Shown here: positions 15,089 to 23,353 of the stretch, piece after piece | How the letters are laid out: each line of letters opens with the position of its first letter | Numbering within the stretch: the stretch's first letter is position 1 | Assembly: GCF_002014825.1 (NCBI RefSeq) | Contig: NZ_MUYU01000012.1 | Location: forward strand, 138,751 to 202,750 | DNA: 64,000 bases | Reading direction: 5' to 3' | Source: Moraxella pluranimalium | GTDB lineage: Bacteria > Pseudomonadota > Gammaproteobacteria > Pseudomonadales > Moraxellaceae | Made by a program: the position numbers and the translations under genes | Notes under the pieces: generated by a model | The model's input: only the letters and a program-made list of their open reading frames with translations | Database searches by the model: none | Told to the model about the DNA's origin: nothing

Positions 15089-15277
15089 ATGGAACTAAAA
15101 CGATTAAAAATCAATGATGTCTGCGAAATGACCAAGCTTAGCCGCACTACCATTTACGATCGAATGCGTGTTGGTGAGTTTCCACAAAGCCACAAAGACG
15201 GCCACCTCTCTCTTTGGTGGCATCATGAAGTCCAAGCCTATCTTGCCGGCAAACTGGCACAACAACAAAGCGCCTAA
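15089..15277 (+). CDS. AlpA/Xis-like DNA-binding protein
   Basis: A 62-residue MerR-type winged-helix protein: LKINDVCEMTKLSRTTIYDRMRVGEFP followed by WWHHEVQAYLAG, the pattern of AlpA family regulators and excisionases. It is the last gene of the rightward operon and converges on the integrase, so it may be the excisionase or the activator of excision. I prefer the ATG at 15089; a GTG at 15083 is also in frame. Confidence 0.75.
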   Translation: MELKRLKINDVCEMTKLSRTTIYDRMRVGEFPQSHKDGHLSLWWHHEVQAYLAGKLAQQQSA

Positions 15278-15281
15278 ACCA

Positions 15282-15309
15282 AAGCCCCTTAATCAAGGGG
15301 CTTATTTTT
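15282..15309. terminator. Terminator between Xis-like gene and integrase
   Basis: A perfect 9-bp stem, AAGCCCCTT and AAGGGGCTT, with a 4-base loop is followed by ATTTTTT on the plus strand. It overlaps the last codons of the convergent integrase gene, so it mainly ends the rightward operon. Confidence 0.75.
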
Positions 15310-16500
15310 TAGGTCGTCGATAAAGTCAGCCCAAACTTGGAGCATCTCACGCCGCTCATCAATCCATTGCACTCGATTATACGCCCTGCCATTGCTATCA
15401 CGCACTTGGTGGCCGAGCTGCATCTCAATCATGCGATAATCATATTTGAACTTTTCTTCAAGCAAGGTGCGTGCCACTGCCCGAAAGCCGTGTGCTGTCT
15501 GCTCGTCTTTGTCAAAGCCAAGCCGTCTTAGTGCTCGATTGACCAAGCCTTCCGAAATCGGTCGCAGGGTCGTATTTGGCGATACAAAGACATAATCGCC
15601 ACGGTGATGGTCGCGCAACTGCCTGATAATTTCCATCGCTTGTGCAGATAGTGGCGTGCTCAGCTGTATTTGTGTGCTGTTGGCGGTTTTGGATGGGGTA
15701 TAGTGCCAAGTGCCCGTATCAAAATCAATATCGCCAAATTTCAGATTGCGGATTTCACCTTGGCGGGCAAAGGTGTACAGGCTAAACATCAAGCATTTTT
15801 TGGTGACAAATGAGCCGTGATAGCCGTCCATAGCCTGTACCATCTCAGCAAGCCTTGACTCGTCAAGGATGGCGGGATTGTGCTTTTTCTTGGGCGATTT
15901 AAAAACGCCGGTCAGATTGACCGCTGGATTTGCCTCAGCTCGACCAGTTGCAATCGCATAAGCCATCGTCTGATTGATTAGACTGCGGATTTTTTTGAGT
16001 TTTTCGAGATGGCCAGCACGCTCAATCGGTCTTAGTACTGTCATACAGTCCATGACGGTAATTTGATCGACTGGCTTATTGCCGATAACCGCCAACAGCT
16101 CGGCGGTATAAGTCTGTAGCTTATTGACAGTCGCAGCGGCGTAATCACGGGTCGCCAGCCACTCGTTGAACACTGAGCGAAAATCATTGGCCAAGGCAAT
16201 GCGTTTGGCTTCGGCTTGGTGTTTGGCGTGTTGTTTTGGGTCAATATTTTGGGCGAGGAGTGTGTGACAATCCTGGCAGGCTTTGCGTGCATCTACCAAG
16301 GCAACGGCTGGATAATTGCCGATCTTGTACATGTCAGCTTTTTGAGTGTGCGGGTGCTTATACTGCAGGTACCATGTCTTTGTACCTGATGGCAGGATGT
16401 TGAGTACAAGGCCGTTGCCGTCGTACAGACGATACAGCTTGTCTTTTGGCTGGGCTTTGGCGACTTCGGTCGCAGTAAGTGGTTTGGTGGTGCGTGCCAT
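15289..16500 (-). CDS. Prophage tyrosine integrase, P4-type
   Basis: Site-specific recombinase that inserts and excises the prophage. The 403-residue protein has the N-terminal DUF4102 arm-binding domain (LTATEVAKAQP, LYDGNGLVLNI), a core-binding domain, and a catalytic domain with Arg in FARQGEIRN near residue 245, HGFRAVARTL near 337, LGHQVRD, and the nucleophile Tyr in GRAYNR near residue 373. P4-type integrases usually target tRNA 3' ends, and a tRNA-Leu lies 177 bp upstream. A nested palindrome and 10-bp repeats lie between its ATG and the tRNA. The gene is intact. Confidence 0.93.
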   Translation of the reverse strand: MARTTKPLTATEVAKAQPKDKLYRLYDGNGLVLNILPSGTKTWYLQYKHPHTQKADMYKIGNYPAVALVDARKACQDCHTLLAQNIDPKQHAKHQAEAKRIALANDFRSVFNEWLATRDYAAATVNKLQTYTAELLAVIGNKPVDQITVMDCMTVLRPIERAGHLEKLKKIRSLINQTMAYAIATGRAEANPAVNLTGVFKSPKKKHNPAILDESRLAEMVQAMDGYHGSFVTKKCLMFSLYTFARQGEIRNLKFGDIDFDTGTWHYTPSKTANSTQIQLSTPLSAQAMEIIRQLRDHHRGDYVFVSPNTTLRPISEGLVNRALRRLGFDKDEQTAHGFRAVARTLLEEKFKYDYRMIEMQLGHQVRDSNGRAYNRVQWIDERREMLQVWADFIDDLKNKPLD

Positions 16501-16502
16501 AA

Positions 16503-16563
16503 TAACAGTACGAAAAAATAAAAAAATAGCAGTAAATCAAATTTACTGCTAATTGTACTGTTA
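16503..16563. repeat. Nested palindrome upstream of integrase
   Basis: The outer arms TAACAGTAC (16503-16511) and GTACTGTTA (16555-16563) are perfect 9-bp inverted repeats. Inside lie perfect 10-bp arms AGCAGTAAAT (16528-16537) and ATTTACTGCT (16541-16550). The element starts 2 bp upstream of the integrase ATG, so it could be an operator, an mRNA hairpin or a recombination site. Confidence 0.75.
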
Positions 16564-16584
16564 TTTTTGGCGGTTTGCAATGTA

Positions 16585-16668
16585 CATTCTCGTACATTCT
16601 CGTACAGTGTTTTGGCGCTCAAGGCTTATATTTATTGACCTTTCTGTACATTCTCGTACTTGCTCGTA
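16585..16668. repeat. Direct repeats, probable integrase arm sites
   Basis: The 10-bp unit CATTCTCGTA is tandem at 16585-16594 and 16595-16604, appears again at 16649-16658, and is followed by a variant CTTGCTCGTA at 16659-16668. Two paired sets 64 bp apart between integrase and tRNA fit the arm-type binding sites of an attachment region. Confidence 0.68.
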
Positions 16669-16676
16669 CTCGCATT

Positions 16677-16761
16677 TGGTGCGATCGGAGGGACTTGAAC
16701 CCTCACGCCGTGAAGCACCACCCCCTCAAGATGGCGTGTCTACCAATTCCACCACGATCGC
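16677..16761 (-). tRNA. tRNA-Leu (anticodon GAG)
   Basis: The minus strand folds as a class II tRNA: a 7-bp acceptor stem GCGATCG/CGATCGC, anticodon stem CCATC/GGTGG around loop TTGAGGG with anticodon GAG, a long variable arm, and a T loop GGTTCAAGTCC. The discriminator A is followed by an encoded CCA. Its 3' end faces the prophage, so the tRNA 3' half is the likely integration target, with gene function kept intact. Confidence 0.93.
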
Positions 16762-16798
16762 AAATTTGGCTGTATTCTAGCGAAAAAGTCGCCTAATA

Positions 16799-16824
16799 GC
16801 AAGCACTTTTGGCAAAATGCTTGC
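16799..16824 (-). terminator. Possible terminator after secG
   Basis: Inverted repeat GCAAGCA / TGCTTGC with a 12-base loop lies just beyond the secG stop. The following minus-strand sequence is AT-rich but lacks a clean T run, so termination is only possible. Confidence 0.35.
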
Positions 16825-16828
16825 CAAA

Positions 16829-17146
16829 TTAATTACTTGTGCCCGTCTGAGCTGGTGTCGTGCTTGCTGGTGCGCTCGTAGTTGGGACATCTAGGCGTAG
16901 CTGATCTTGGGCTTGTTTTTGGGCAAGATGCGCCAATGCCAGACTGGTGATAAAAAAGATGGTCGCCAAGATCGCTGTGGTGCGTGTCAAAAAGTTCGCC
17001 GAACCTGCTGCACCAAAGACCGTGCCCGCAGCACCTGCGCCAAATGACGCACCTGCATCTGCGCCCTTACCATGCTGGATCAAAATAAAGCCAATCATCA
17101 CGATTGCGATAATAATATGAACAGCCAATAGGATATTAAACAACAT
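16829..17146 (-). CDS. secG: Protein translocase subunit SecG
   Basis: Small inner-membrane subunit of the SecYEG channel. The 105-residue protein has two hydrophobic helices ([15 protein letters not shown] and [19 protein letters not shown]) joined by the typical Gly/Ala-rich loop [34 protein letters not shown] segment that defines SecG. The Ala/Pro/Thr-rich tail is variable in the family. It lies downstream of tpiA in the same direction with a 76-bp gap, the tpiA-secG order common in gammaproteobacteria. Confidence 0.95.
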   Translation of the reverse strand: MLFNILLAVHIIIAIVMIGFILIQHGKGADAGASFGAGAAGTVFGAAGSANFLTRTTAILATIFFITSLALAHLAQKQAQDQLRLDVPTTSAPASTTPAQTGTSN

Positions 17147-17222
17147 AACTTTCTCTTAGGCACAACTGTGCGTTTTTTTAAATAAAAATTTGGTCATCAT
17201 CAAGCTAAGCTGATAGATATGC

Positions 17223-17975
17223 TCATGCTTTGGCAAAGGCCGCCACAATCTGCGCAAAACTATCTGCTTTTAGGCTAGCGCCGCCCACCAAAGCGCCACC
17301 GACTTCATCAGCAGCGGCAAAGGCATCAGCATTGTCGGCATTGACGCTACCGCCGTACAGCACGCAGATATTTGGCAGCTGCTTATCAGCAAGATTGGCT
17401 TGGATATGGCGATGCACCGCAATGACTTCATCCACAGTCGGTGTCAAGCCTGTACCAATCGCCCAAACCGGCTCATAGGCAATCACCAGTAGCTCAGCAG
17501 GTACATTTAGCCCGTCAAGCACGGCAAGCTGTGCATCTAGCACCGCAAGTGTCTGCCCTGCTTGGTATTCATCTTTGGTCTCGCCGATGCATAGCACGAT
17601 GGCAAGCTTGGCATCAATGGCTTGGCGGATTTTGTCGGCGATGACGGCATTATCTTCGCCATGATACGCACGGCGTTCTGAATGACCGATAATCACAAAG
17701 CGTGCGCCCACATCCACCAATTGCGCTGCCGACACATCACCGGTATATGCGCCTGTCGTCTGCGTCTTGGCGCTGATGTCTTGTGCACCCACCCACAGCG
17801 ATGTGCCATCTAGCACGCCTGCGACACTAGCCAGATGCACAAAACTTGGTGCACAGCCCAGCTTAACATCACGCACATCACCCAAGCCATCTTTGAGCGC
17901 CTGTGCCAATGCGTTGGCATCGCTTAGGCTTGCAGGGTTGAGTTTCCAGTTACCGATGACATATTTTGTGCTCAT
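17223..17975 (-). CDS. tpiA: Triosephosphate isomerase
   Basis: Interconverts dihydroxyacetone phosphate and glyceraldehyde 3-phosphate in glycolysis and gluconeogenesis. The 250-residue protein is full length with the active-site set: GNWKLN (Asn and Lys), IIGHSERR (electrophilic His) and IAYEPVWAIGTG (catalytic Glu in the loop-6 motif), and a phosphate-binding LYGGSV/GALVGGASL end. It starts at 17975, divergent from pilB across a 220-bp intergenic region. Confidence 0.97.
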   Translation of the reverse strand: MSTKYVIGNWKLNPASLSDANALAQALKDGLGDVRDVKLGCAPSFVHLASVAGVLDGTSLWVGAQDISAKTQTTGAYTGDVSAAQLVDVGARFVIIGHSERRAYHGEDNAVIADKIRQAIDAKLAIVLCIGETKDEYQAGQTLAVLDAQLAVLDGLNVPAELLVIAYEPVWAIGTGLTPTVDEVIAVHRHIQANLADKQLPNICVLYGGSVNADNADAFAAADEVGGALVGGASLKADSFAQIVAAFAKA

Positions 17976-18128
17976 ATGAAAACCTGTGTCAAACTGTGTG
18001 TCGAATGTGGATTGTGGGAAATTTTACAATAAGCTTGGCAAACTCGCCTTTTTCTCATTGTGAACACGATATTATAACCCAATTTTGGGGCAAGCCAAAA
18101 ATATTTTGTGGCATTTACATAAAAAATT

Positions 18129-18156
18129 TTGCATTTTTTGTAAAAATCGCTACTAT
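18129..18156 (+). promoter_or_regulatory. Candidate pilB promoter
   Basis: TTGCAT (18129-18134) and TACTAT (18151-18156) are spaced 16 bp apart in an AT-rich stretch 40 bp before the chosen pilB ATG. The -35 is weak. No sigma-54 type GG-N10-GC site was noticed here. Confidence 0.35.
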
Positions 18157-18195
18157 TTGTGCCAAGATTTTTTCATAATTATTTGGCAGATTTGT

Positions 18196-19866
18196 ATGCT
18201 TAGCCCTTTTCATCAGCGACTCATTGACCATCTAGCCACGCTTGGTATCGATAAAGCTGTACTTGCCGAGACCATCGATGATGCTGTGATGACACATACA
18301 CCTTGGACGGCAAGGCTGATTGGCGCACGACTTTTGGATGCCAAGACTTTGGCGATGGCGATTGGTCAGCTACTGTCGATGGCGGTGTATGATGTGGATA
18401 AATTGCCCCATGCACCCTTGACCGACATCATTGATGATAAGCTGATGGCTCGCTACCGAGTGCTACCGCTTGCCAAAGACGGCACGATGCTACAGCTTGG
18501 CATGAGCGACCCGACCGACACAGACGCCATCAATGCCATTCGCTTTCACACCCATCTACACATCACCGCAGTGCTGGTCGAAGAAGATAAGCTGTCACGG
18601 TGGCTGGATAAGCTTGCCATCGGCGCTGATGCGTCATTTGGTGAGCTTGGTATCGATGAGCACAGCACAGATGGCATCGATAGCACTGATGATGGCGTAC
18701 TTGATGAGCCGATGGTGCGATTTGTCAATAAACTACTCATCGATGCGGTGCGACTTGGAGCATCGGACATTCATTTTGAGCCCTATGAACACAGCTATCG
18801 CATCCGCTATCGTATCGATGGCGTGATGAGCCTTGCCAATACCCCACCAAAAAGCCACGCCAATAAAATCGCCACACGGCTCAAGGTGATGGCAAAGCTC
18901 GACATCGCCGAGCGACGCAAGCCCCAAGACGGGCGTATCAAATTTCGCTTGTCTGACCATCAATCGGTGGATTTTCGTGTCAGCACGCTACCGACCTTAT
19001 TTGGCGAAAAAATCGTCCTGCGGATGCTCGATAGCGCACAGACGCTCATCGGACTTGATGCACTTGGGATGACTGATAAACAAAAACAGCATTTTGTAGA
19101 TGCACTTGCCAAGCCCCAAGGTATGATACTCATCACAGGCCCGACAGGCAGTGGCAAAACTATCTCGCTCTATACGGCGCTTGGGCTGCTCAATCGTGGC
19201 GATAATAATATTCTCACCGCCGAAGACCCTGTGGAGATTAACCTTGATGGCATTAATCAGGTGAATATCAACCCTAAGGCGGGCTTTGATTTTGCTGATG
19301 TGCTTGCTGCGTTTTTGCGCCAAGACCCTGATGTCATCATGATTGGCGAAATCCGTGATAGCGCCACCGCCGAAATCGCCGTCAAATCGGCTCAAACAGG
19401 GCATCTAGTGCTATCCACCCTGCACACTAATTCATCATCAGCGACTATCACACGCCTGCACAGCATGGGCGTGCCAAGCTTTCATCTAGCTAGCGGTATC
19501 TCGCTCATCATCGCCCAAAGGCTCGCTCGCCGACTGTGTGATGACTGCAAGCGACCGATTACCATGCCGACATCCGCACTCATCGAAGCAGGCTTTGGCG
19601 ATAGCGACATCGCCAACACCACCGTACTGTATGAGCCTGTCGGCTGTCATCGCTGTCGTGATGGCTATCGGGGGCGTGTGGGGATTTTTGAGATGATGCC
19701 GATTAGCCCAACCATCCGCAAGCTTATCCTAGAACAAGCAGACAGTAGCGCCATCGATGATGCCAATGCCCAAGCAGGCAACCCAAGCCTACGCCAAGCA
19801 GGGATTGCCAAAGTCATCGCAGGGCTGACTGACCTTAGCGAAATGCACCGAGTAACCAGCCAATGA
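18196..19866 (+). CDS. pilB: Type IV pilus assembly ATPase PilB
   Basis: Cytoplasmic ATPase that powers pilus extension, and so twitching, adhesion and DNA uptake. The 556-residue protein has the N-terminal T2SSE/MshEN-type domain, then the ATPase: Walker A GPTGSGKTIS near residue 315, an Asp-box with EDPVE, Walker B VIMIGEIRD, a His-box (HTNSS), and the zinc-binding tetracysteine LCDDC...CHRC near residues 448-495. I chose the ATG at 18196 (MLSPFHQRL); the upstream in-frame extension is AT-rich and non-coding in character. It overlaps pilC by 4 bases. Confidence 0.94.
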   Translation: MLSPFHQRLIDHLATLGIDKAVLAETIDDAVMTHTPWTARLIGARLLDAKTLAMAIGQLLSMAVYDVDKLPHAPLTDIIDDKLMARYRVLPLAKDGTMLQLGMSDPTDTDAINAIRFHTHLHITAVLVEEDKLSRWLDKLAIGADASFGELGIDEHSTDGIDSTDDGVLDEPMVRFVNKLLIDAVRLGASDIHFEPYEHSYRIRYRIDGVMSLANTPPKSHANKIATRLKVMAKLDIAERRKPQDGRIKFRLSDHQSVDFRVSTLPTLFGEKIVLRMLDSAQTLIGLDALGMTDKQKQHFVDALAKPQGMILITGPTGSGKTISLYTALGLLNRGDNNILTAEDPVEINLDGINQVNINPKAGFDFADVLAAFLRQDPDVIMIGEIRDSATAEIAVKSAQTGHLVLSTLHTNSSSATITRLHSMGVPSFHLASGISLIIAQRLARRLCDDCKRPITMPTSALIEAGFGDSDIANTTVLYEPVGCHRCRDGYRGRVGIFEMMPISPTIRKLILEQADSSAIDDANAQAGNPSLRQAGIAKVIAGLTDLSEMHRVTSQ

Positions 19867-21098
19867 AGCCAATTTCGCCTGCCAAATCACCAAACAGCAC
19901 GGCACAGCGTTTTTGTTATCATGCAACTGATGCTCGTGGCAAAGCTGTCAAAGGCGAGATTGATGCCCAAAGCATCGCCCTTGCCAAAGTGCTACTATAT
20001 AAGCAAGGCTTGACCAATATCCGCATCAAGCCTGCACCTAAGGCGATGTTTCATTTGCAAAAACCCATCGCCGCCACCGACATCGTGCTGACACTGCGTA
20101 CCTTATCCACGCTCATCGGCGCAGGTATCGTGCTCACCCAAGCGCTCGCCATTGCAAGCACCACCACAACCAATGTACGGCTCAAAGCCCATCTAGATAA
20201 GCTCAAAGCCGACATCGAAACCGGTCATAGCTTTGCCCAAGCACTCACCAAACAGCCGCCCATCTTTGGCGCGCTCACCCAAGCACTCATCCATGCCGGT
20301 GAGCAATCAGGCTCGCTTGATGTCATGCTTGAGCGTGTGGCAAGCCATAGCGAAAAACAACTGTGGCTAAAAAGCCGTATCAACAAAGCCCTGCATTATC
20401 CTTTGACCGTGCTTGTCGTGGCTGTGGCGGTGATGGCGATTTTGCTGATTAAAGTCGTGCCAAGCTTTGCGAGTAGCTTTGCCAGCATGGGGGCAGAACT
20501 GCCCTTGCCGACGCAGATAGTACTTGGCTTATCTGAATTTTTGGTGGCGTATTTTTGGCTTATGCTTGGCGGTATCCTTGCCATCATCGCCATCATGGTG
20601 TGGCGGTACAAGACTTCGCCAAGCACCCAAAAACAGCTTGCGACACTCAGCCTTAGGCTGCCTATCTTTGGCTCGCTCATCCGTCTATCTGCCAGTGCTC
20701 GCTTTGCCCGTACGCTAGCGACGACCTTTGGCGCAGGTGTAGCTCTCAATGATGCGCTTGCCCTATCCGCCAAAGCCACCAACCATCCACTATTTATCCA
20801 AGCGACCGATGATGTCATCGCCAAAGTCCGTGCAGGTGGTAGCTTATACACCGCCATCAGCCATGTGGGGCTATTTTCGCCGATGAGTCTACAGATGATA
20901 GGCGTGGGCGAAGAGTCGGGCAGGCTCGTTGAGATGCTTGATAAAGTCGCTGACTATCACGAACAGCAGGTCGATGCCAAAGTCGATGCACTGACAGGGA
21001 TGATTGAGCCTGTGATGATTGTGGTGCTTGGGCTGATGATTGGCGGACTTGTGCTTGCCATGTACCTGCCGATGTTCAATCTGGGAGCGACACTGTGA
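19863..21098 (+). CDS. pilC: Type IV pilus inner-membrane platform protein PilC
   Basis: Polytopic inner-membrane core of the pilus machine that couples PilB to pilin extraction. The 411-residue protein shows two T2SSF domains (about residues 75-195 and 280-400), each with the pattern G..L..AL......F......MI..GE.SG.L..ML..., and three hydrophobic segments (near residues 175, 225 and 385). The start overlaps pilB (ATGA) and the end overlaps pilD by 4 bases. Confidence 0.94.
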   Translation: MKPISPAKSPNSTAQRFCYHATDARGKAVKGEIDAQSIALAKVLLYKQGLTNIRIKPAPKAMFHLQKPIAATDIVLTLRTLSTLIGAGIVLTQALAIASTTTTNVRLKAHLDKLKADIETGHSFAQALTKQPPIFGALTQALIHAGEQSGSLDVMLERVASHSEKQLWLKSRINKALHYPLTVLVVAVAVMAILLIKVVPSFASSFASMGAELPLPTQIVLGLSEFLVAYFWLMLGGILAIIAIMVWRYKTSPSTQKQLATLSLRLPIFGSLIRLSASARFARTLATTFGAGVALNDALALSAKATNHPLFIQATDDVIAKVRAGGSLYTAISHVGLFSPMSLQMIGVGEESGRLVEMLDKVADYHEQQVDAKVDALTGMIEPVMIVVLGLMIGGLVLAMYLPMFNLGATL

Positions 21099-21967
21099 TG
21101 GATGTGATGATTTATGTTTTGGTCGGTGTCATCGGGCTGTGCGTGGGTAGTTTTTTGACCGTCGTGATACACCGTATGCCACTGATGATGATGCGTGAAT
21201 GGCAACTTGAAACGGATGACTTTATCCAAGCAAGCGAACTTGACACCGCCACCAAAGTGCAGGTGCATCATGCCTTGACACCAAGTCAGCCACCGCTAAA
21301 TCTTGCTTTGCCCCGCTCGCACTGTCCGCACTGCCGCACCACGATTGCTTGGTATGATAATCTGCCCGTGCTCAGCTATCTGCTGTGTCGTGGTCGCTGT
21401 CGGCATTGCCATCATCGCATCGCTTGGCAATACCCTGCCATCGAGCTTGTGACGGCTATCTTATCCATCTTGACCATTACTGTGCTTGGTATGGATATTC
21501 ATGGGGTGCTTGGGCTGATTTTTGTATATTTTTTGATTGCGTTATCAATGATTGATTATCAAACACAGCTACTGCCCGACCGCTTGGTGCTACCGCTTGG
21601 CATGATTGGGCTATTTGCCAATACTTGGCAGGTGTTTTGTACGCCGACGGATGCGATTTATGGGGCGATTGCAGGCTTTGTTAGTCTATGGGCGGTCAAT
21701 GCCATCTATCGTATCCTGCGTGGGCATGACGGCATGGGGCTCGGTGATGCCAAGCTACTTGCTGCTATCGGTGCGTGGCTTGGCGTGTGGACATTGCCAT
21801 TGGTGCTACTGATGGGTGCAGGGCTTGGCGTGATTGCAGGGCTGTGCCAACAGCGTGCAGATGGCAAAAATGTCGCCTTTGCCTTTGGCCCGTATCTTGC
21901 GGTGGGTGGGGTGATTGGGTTATTATTTGGTCAAGCGATTTTGGCATGGTATTTGGGCTTATTATAA
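21095..21967 (+). CDS. pilD: Prepilin peptidase / methyltransferase PilD
   Basis: Inner-membrane aspartic protease that cleaves the prepilin leader and N-methylates the new Phe. The 290-residue protein has the cytoplasmic tetracysteine zinc site (CPHCRTTI...CRGRCRHC), the first catalytic Asp in DYQTQLLPD, the second in GMGLGDAKLLAA (GxGD motif), and about eight membrane helices. It overlaps pilC by 4 bases, and coaE follows after 25 bp. Confidence 0.95.
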   Translation: MMDVMIYVLVGVIGLCVGSFLTVVIHRMPLMMMREWQLETDDFIQASELDTATKVQVHHALTPSQPPLNLALPRSHCPHCRTTIAWYDNLPVLSYLLCRGRCRHCHHRIAWQYPAIELVTAILSILTITVLGMDIHGVLGLIFVYFLIALSMIDYQTQLLPDRLVLPLGMIGLFANTWQVFCTPTDAIYGAIAGFVSLWAVNAIYRILRGHDGMGLGDAKLLAAIGAWLGVWTLPLVLLMGAGLGVIAGLCQQRADGKNVAFAFGPYLAVGGVIGLLFGQAILAWYLGLL

Positions 21968-21992
21968 AGCACTTACAAAAAAAGGATAAAGC

Positions 21993-22637
21993 ATGACAAC
22001 AGACACAGAGCGTACCATCATTGGGCTGACAGGCGGTATCGGCAGTGGCAAGACCGCCGTCAGTGATTATTTTGCTGCGCTTGGCATTGATGTGATTGAT
22101 GCTGATGTCATCGCCCACCGGCTTACCGCCAAAGGCAGTCCTGTGCTCGATGTACTAAAAGCAAAATTTGGCGATTGGGTCGTCGATACTGATGGCAACT
22201 ATGACCGTGCTGCCATGCGTGCTTATATTTTTGATAAACCCAATGAGCTTGCCACATTAAACGCCATCATTCATCCGCTGATTTTTGATGAAATCACGCA
22301 CGCCATCAGTCGCAGCCAAAGCCCCTATACCATCCTATCTGTACCGCTACTGCTCGAAGGTCGCCACAAGACACCAAATCTGCTGTCGCTATGCACGCAC
22401 CTGCTCATCGTCGATGTGCCTGTTGCCGTACAGCTCGAGCGCGCAAGCCGTCGTGATGCCAATGCCCAAGCACAAATCCAAGCCATCATCGATAAGCAAA
22501 TCAGCCGTGATGAACGCCTAAGCCTCGCCAACGCTCTCGGTGCGGATGTGGTGGATAATACAGGCACGCTCGATGAATTGCACGCTAAGCTCGCCCCACT
22601 TCATGAGCATTATCTAGCGATGGCAAAGTCTGCCTAG
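21993..22637 (+). CDS. coaE: Dephospho-CoA kinase
   Basis: Phosphorylates dephospho-CoA at the ribose 3' position, the last step of coenzyme A synthesis. The 214-residue protein has the P-loop GLTGGIGSGKTAVSD (residues 9-23), the DADVIAHRL substrate motif and the YTILSVPLLLEG stretch. AAAGGA precedes the ATG. Linkage of coaE to pilD is conserved in type IV pilus operons of gammaproteobacteria. Confidence 0.95.
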   Translation: MTTDTERTIIGLTGGIGSGKTAVSDYFAALGIDVIDADVIAHRLTAKGSPVLDVLKAKFGDWVVDTDGNYDRAAMRAYIFDKPNELATLNAIIHPLIFDEITHAISRSQSPYTILSVPLLLEGRHKTPNLLSLCTHLLIVDVPVAVQLERASRRDANAQAQIQAIIDKQISRDERLSLANALGADVVDNTGTLDELHAKLAPLHEHYLAMAKSA

Positions 22638-22641
22638 ACTG

Positions 22642-23205
22642 CTAAAACGATGAATTTGGCTCGGTCAAAAACGCCAATTCTGCTGCCGTAGAGACTCGCC
22701 CCAAGATGGCATTGCGGTGCGGATAGCGACCAAATCTATCAATGATTGCCTTGTGTTGATGTTCAATCTCCACAATCTCAGCACCCGTATATCGCTCAAA
22801 CAATACTGCCGCCTGCTCATGCACCGCCCTTGACTCTGAATGCATATACGGCATCAGGGCAAAGTGCTGTTTGGCGGCATCTAGCGTCTCAAAGGCTGAT
22901 GACACCACAAGATTTTGGGCAATCGTCAGTGCCATTTCATCTTGGGCAAAGGCAGATGGCGTATCTCGATAGACATTGCGGGAGAACTGGTCAAGTACGA
23001 TAATCAGCGCCACCGCACCGTCTGCTGTGTCTTGCCAATGCTCAAGCTCGCCACGACTCGCCTGCACGAGCACTTCGCCAAACTTCGCCCGTATCAAGCC
23101 GTCAAACTCATCAGATTTGGCAAACCAAAACGGCTTCGTCTCATCATCAAACCAAAAATCCAAAACCGCCTGTGCGGTGCTGTCTGTTTGTCGTGTCATT
23201 GTCAT
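22642..23205 (-). CDS. DUF924 family protein
   Basis: A conserved soluble protein of about 187 residues with an all-helical, TPR-like fold in this family. Signature segments are VLDFWFDDETKPFWFAKSDEFD, ALIIVLDQFSRNVYRDTP.AFAQD and HFALMPYMHSES. Biochemical role unknown. The ATG at 23205 has TTGGA upstream; an in-frame ATG at 23235 is also possible. It converges on coaE with stop codons only 4 bp apart. Confidence 0.85.
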   Translation of the reverse strand: MTMTRQTDSTAQAVLDFWFDDETKPFWFAKSDEFDGLIRAKFGEVLVQASRGELEHWQDTADGAVALIIVLDQFSRNVYRDTPSAFAQDEMALTIAQNLVVSSAFETLDAAKQHFALMPYMHSESRAVHEQAAVLFERYTGAEIVEIEHQHKAIIDRFGRYPHRNAILGRVSTAAELAFLTEPNSSF

Positions 23206-23353
23206 TGATTCCAAAGTTGTTTTAATGGTTGCCATTGTAGCATGGTTGTCTGCATTGTCAGTAGAAAAAAACTTTTGTCGAATTTAAAACAGCATTTATA
23301 AACAAGCTAAAAAGCCATACCCAAATGGATATGGCGATGGCAGTTTCTTAAGC

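Noticed and set aside
19863..21098. Competence or type II secretion operon instead of type IV pilus
   Set aside because: The pilB-pilC-pilD-coaE order is typical of type IV pilus assembly, and no gsp genes are near.
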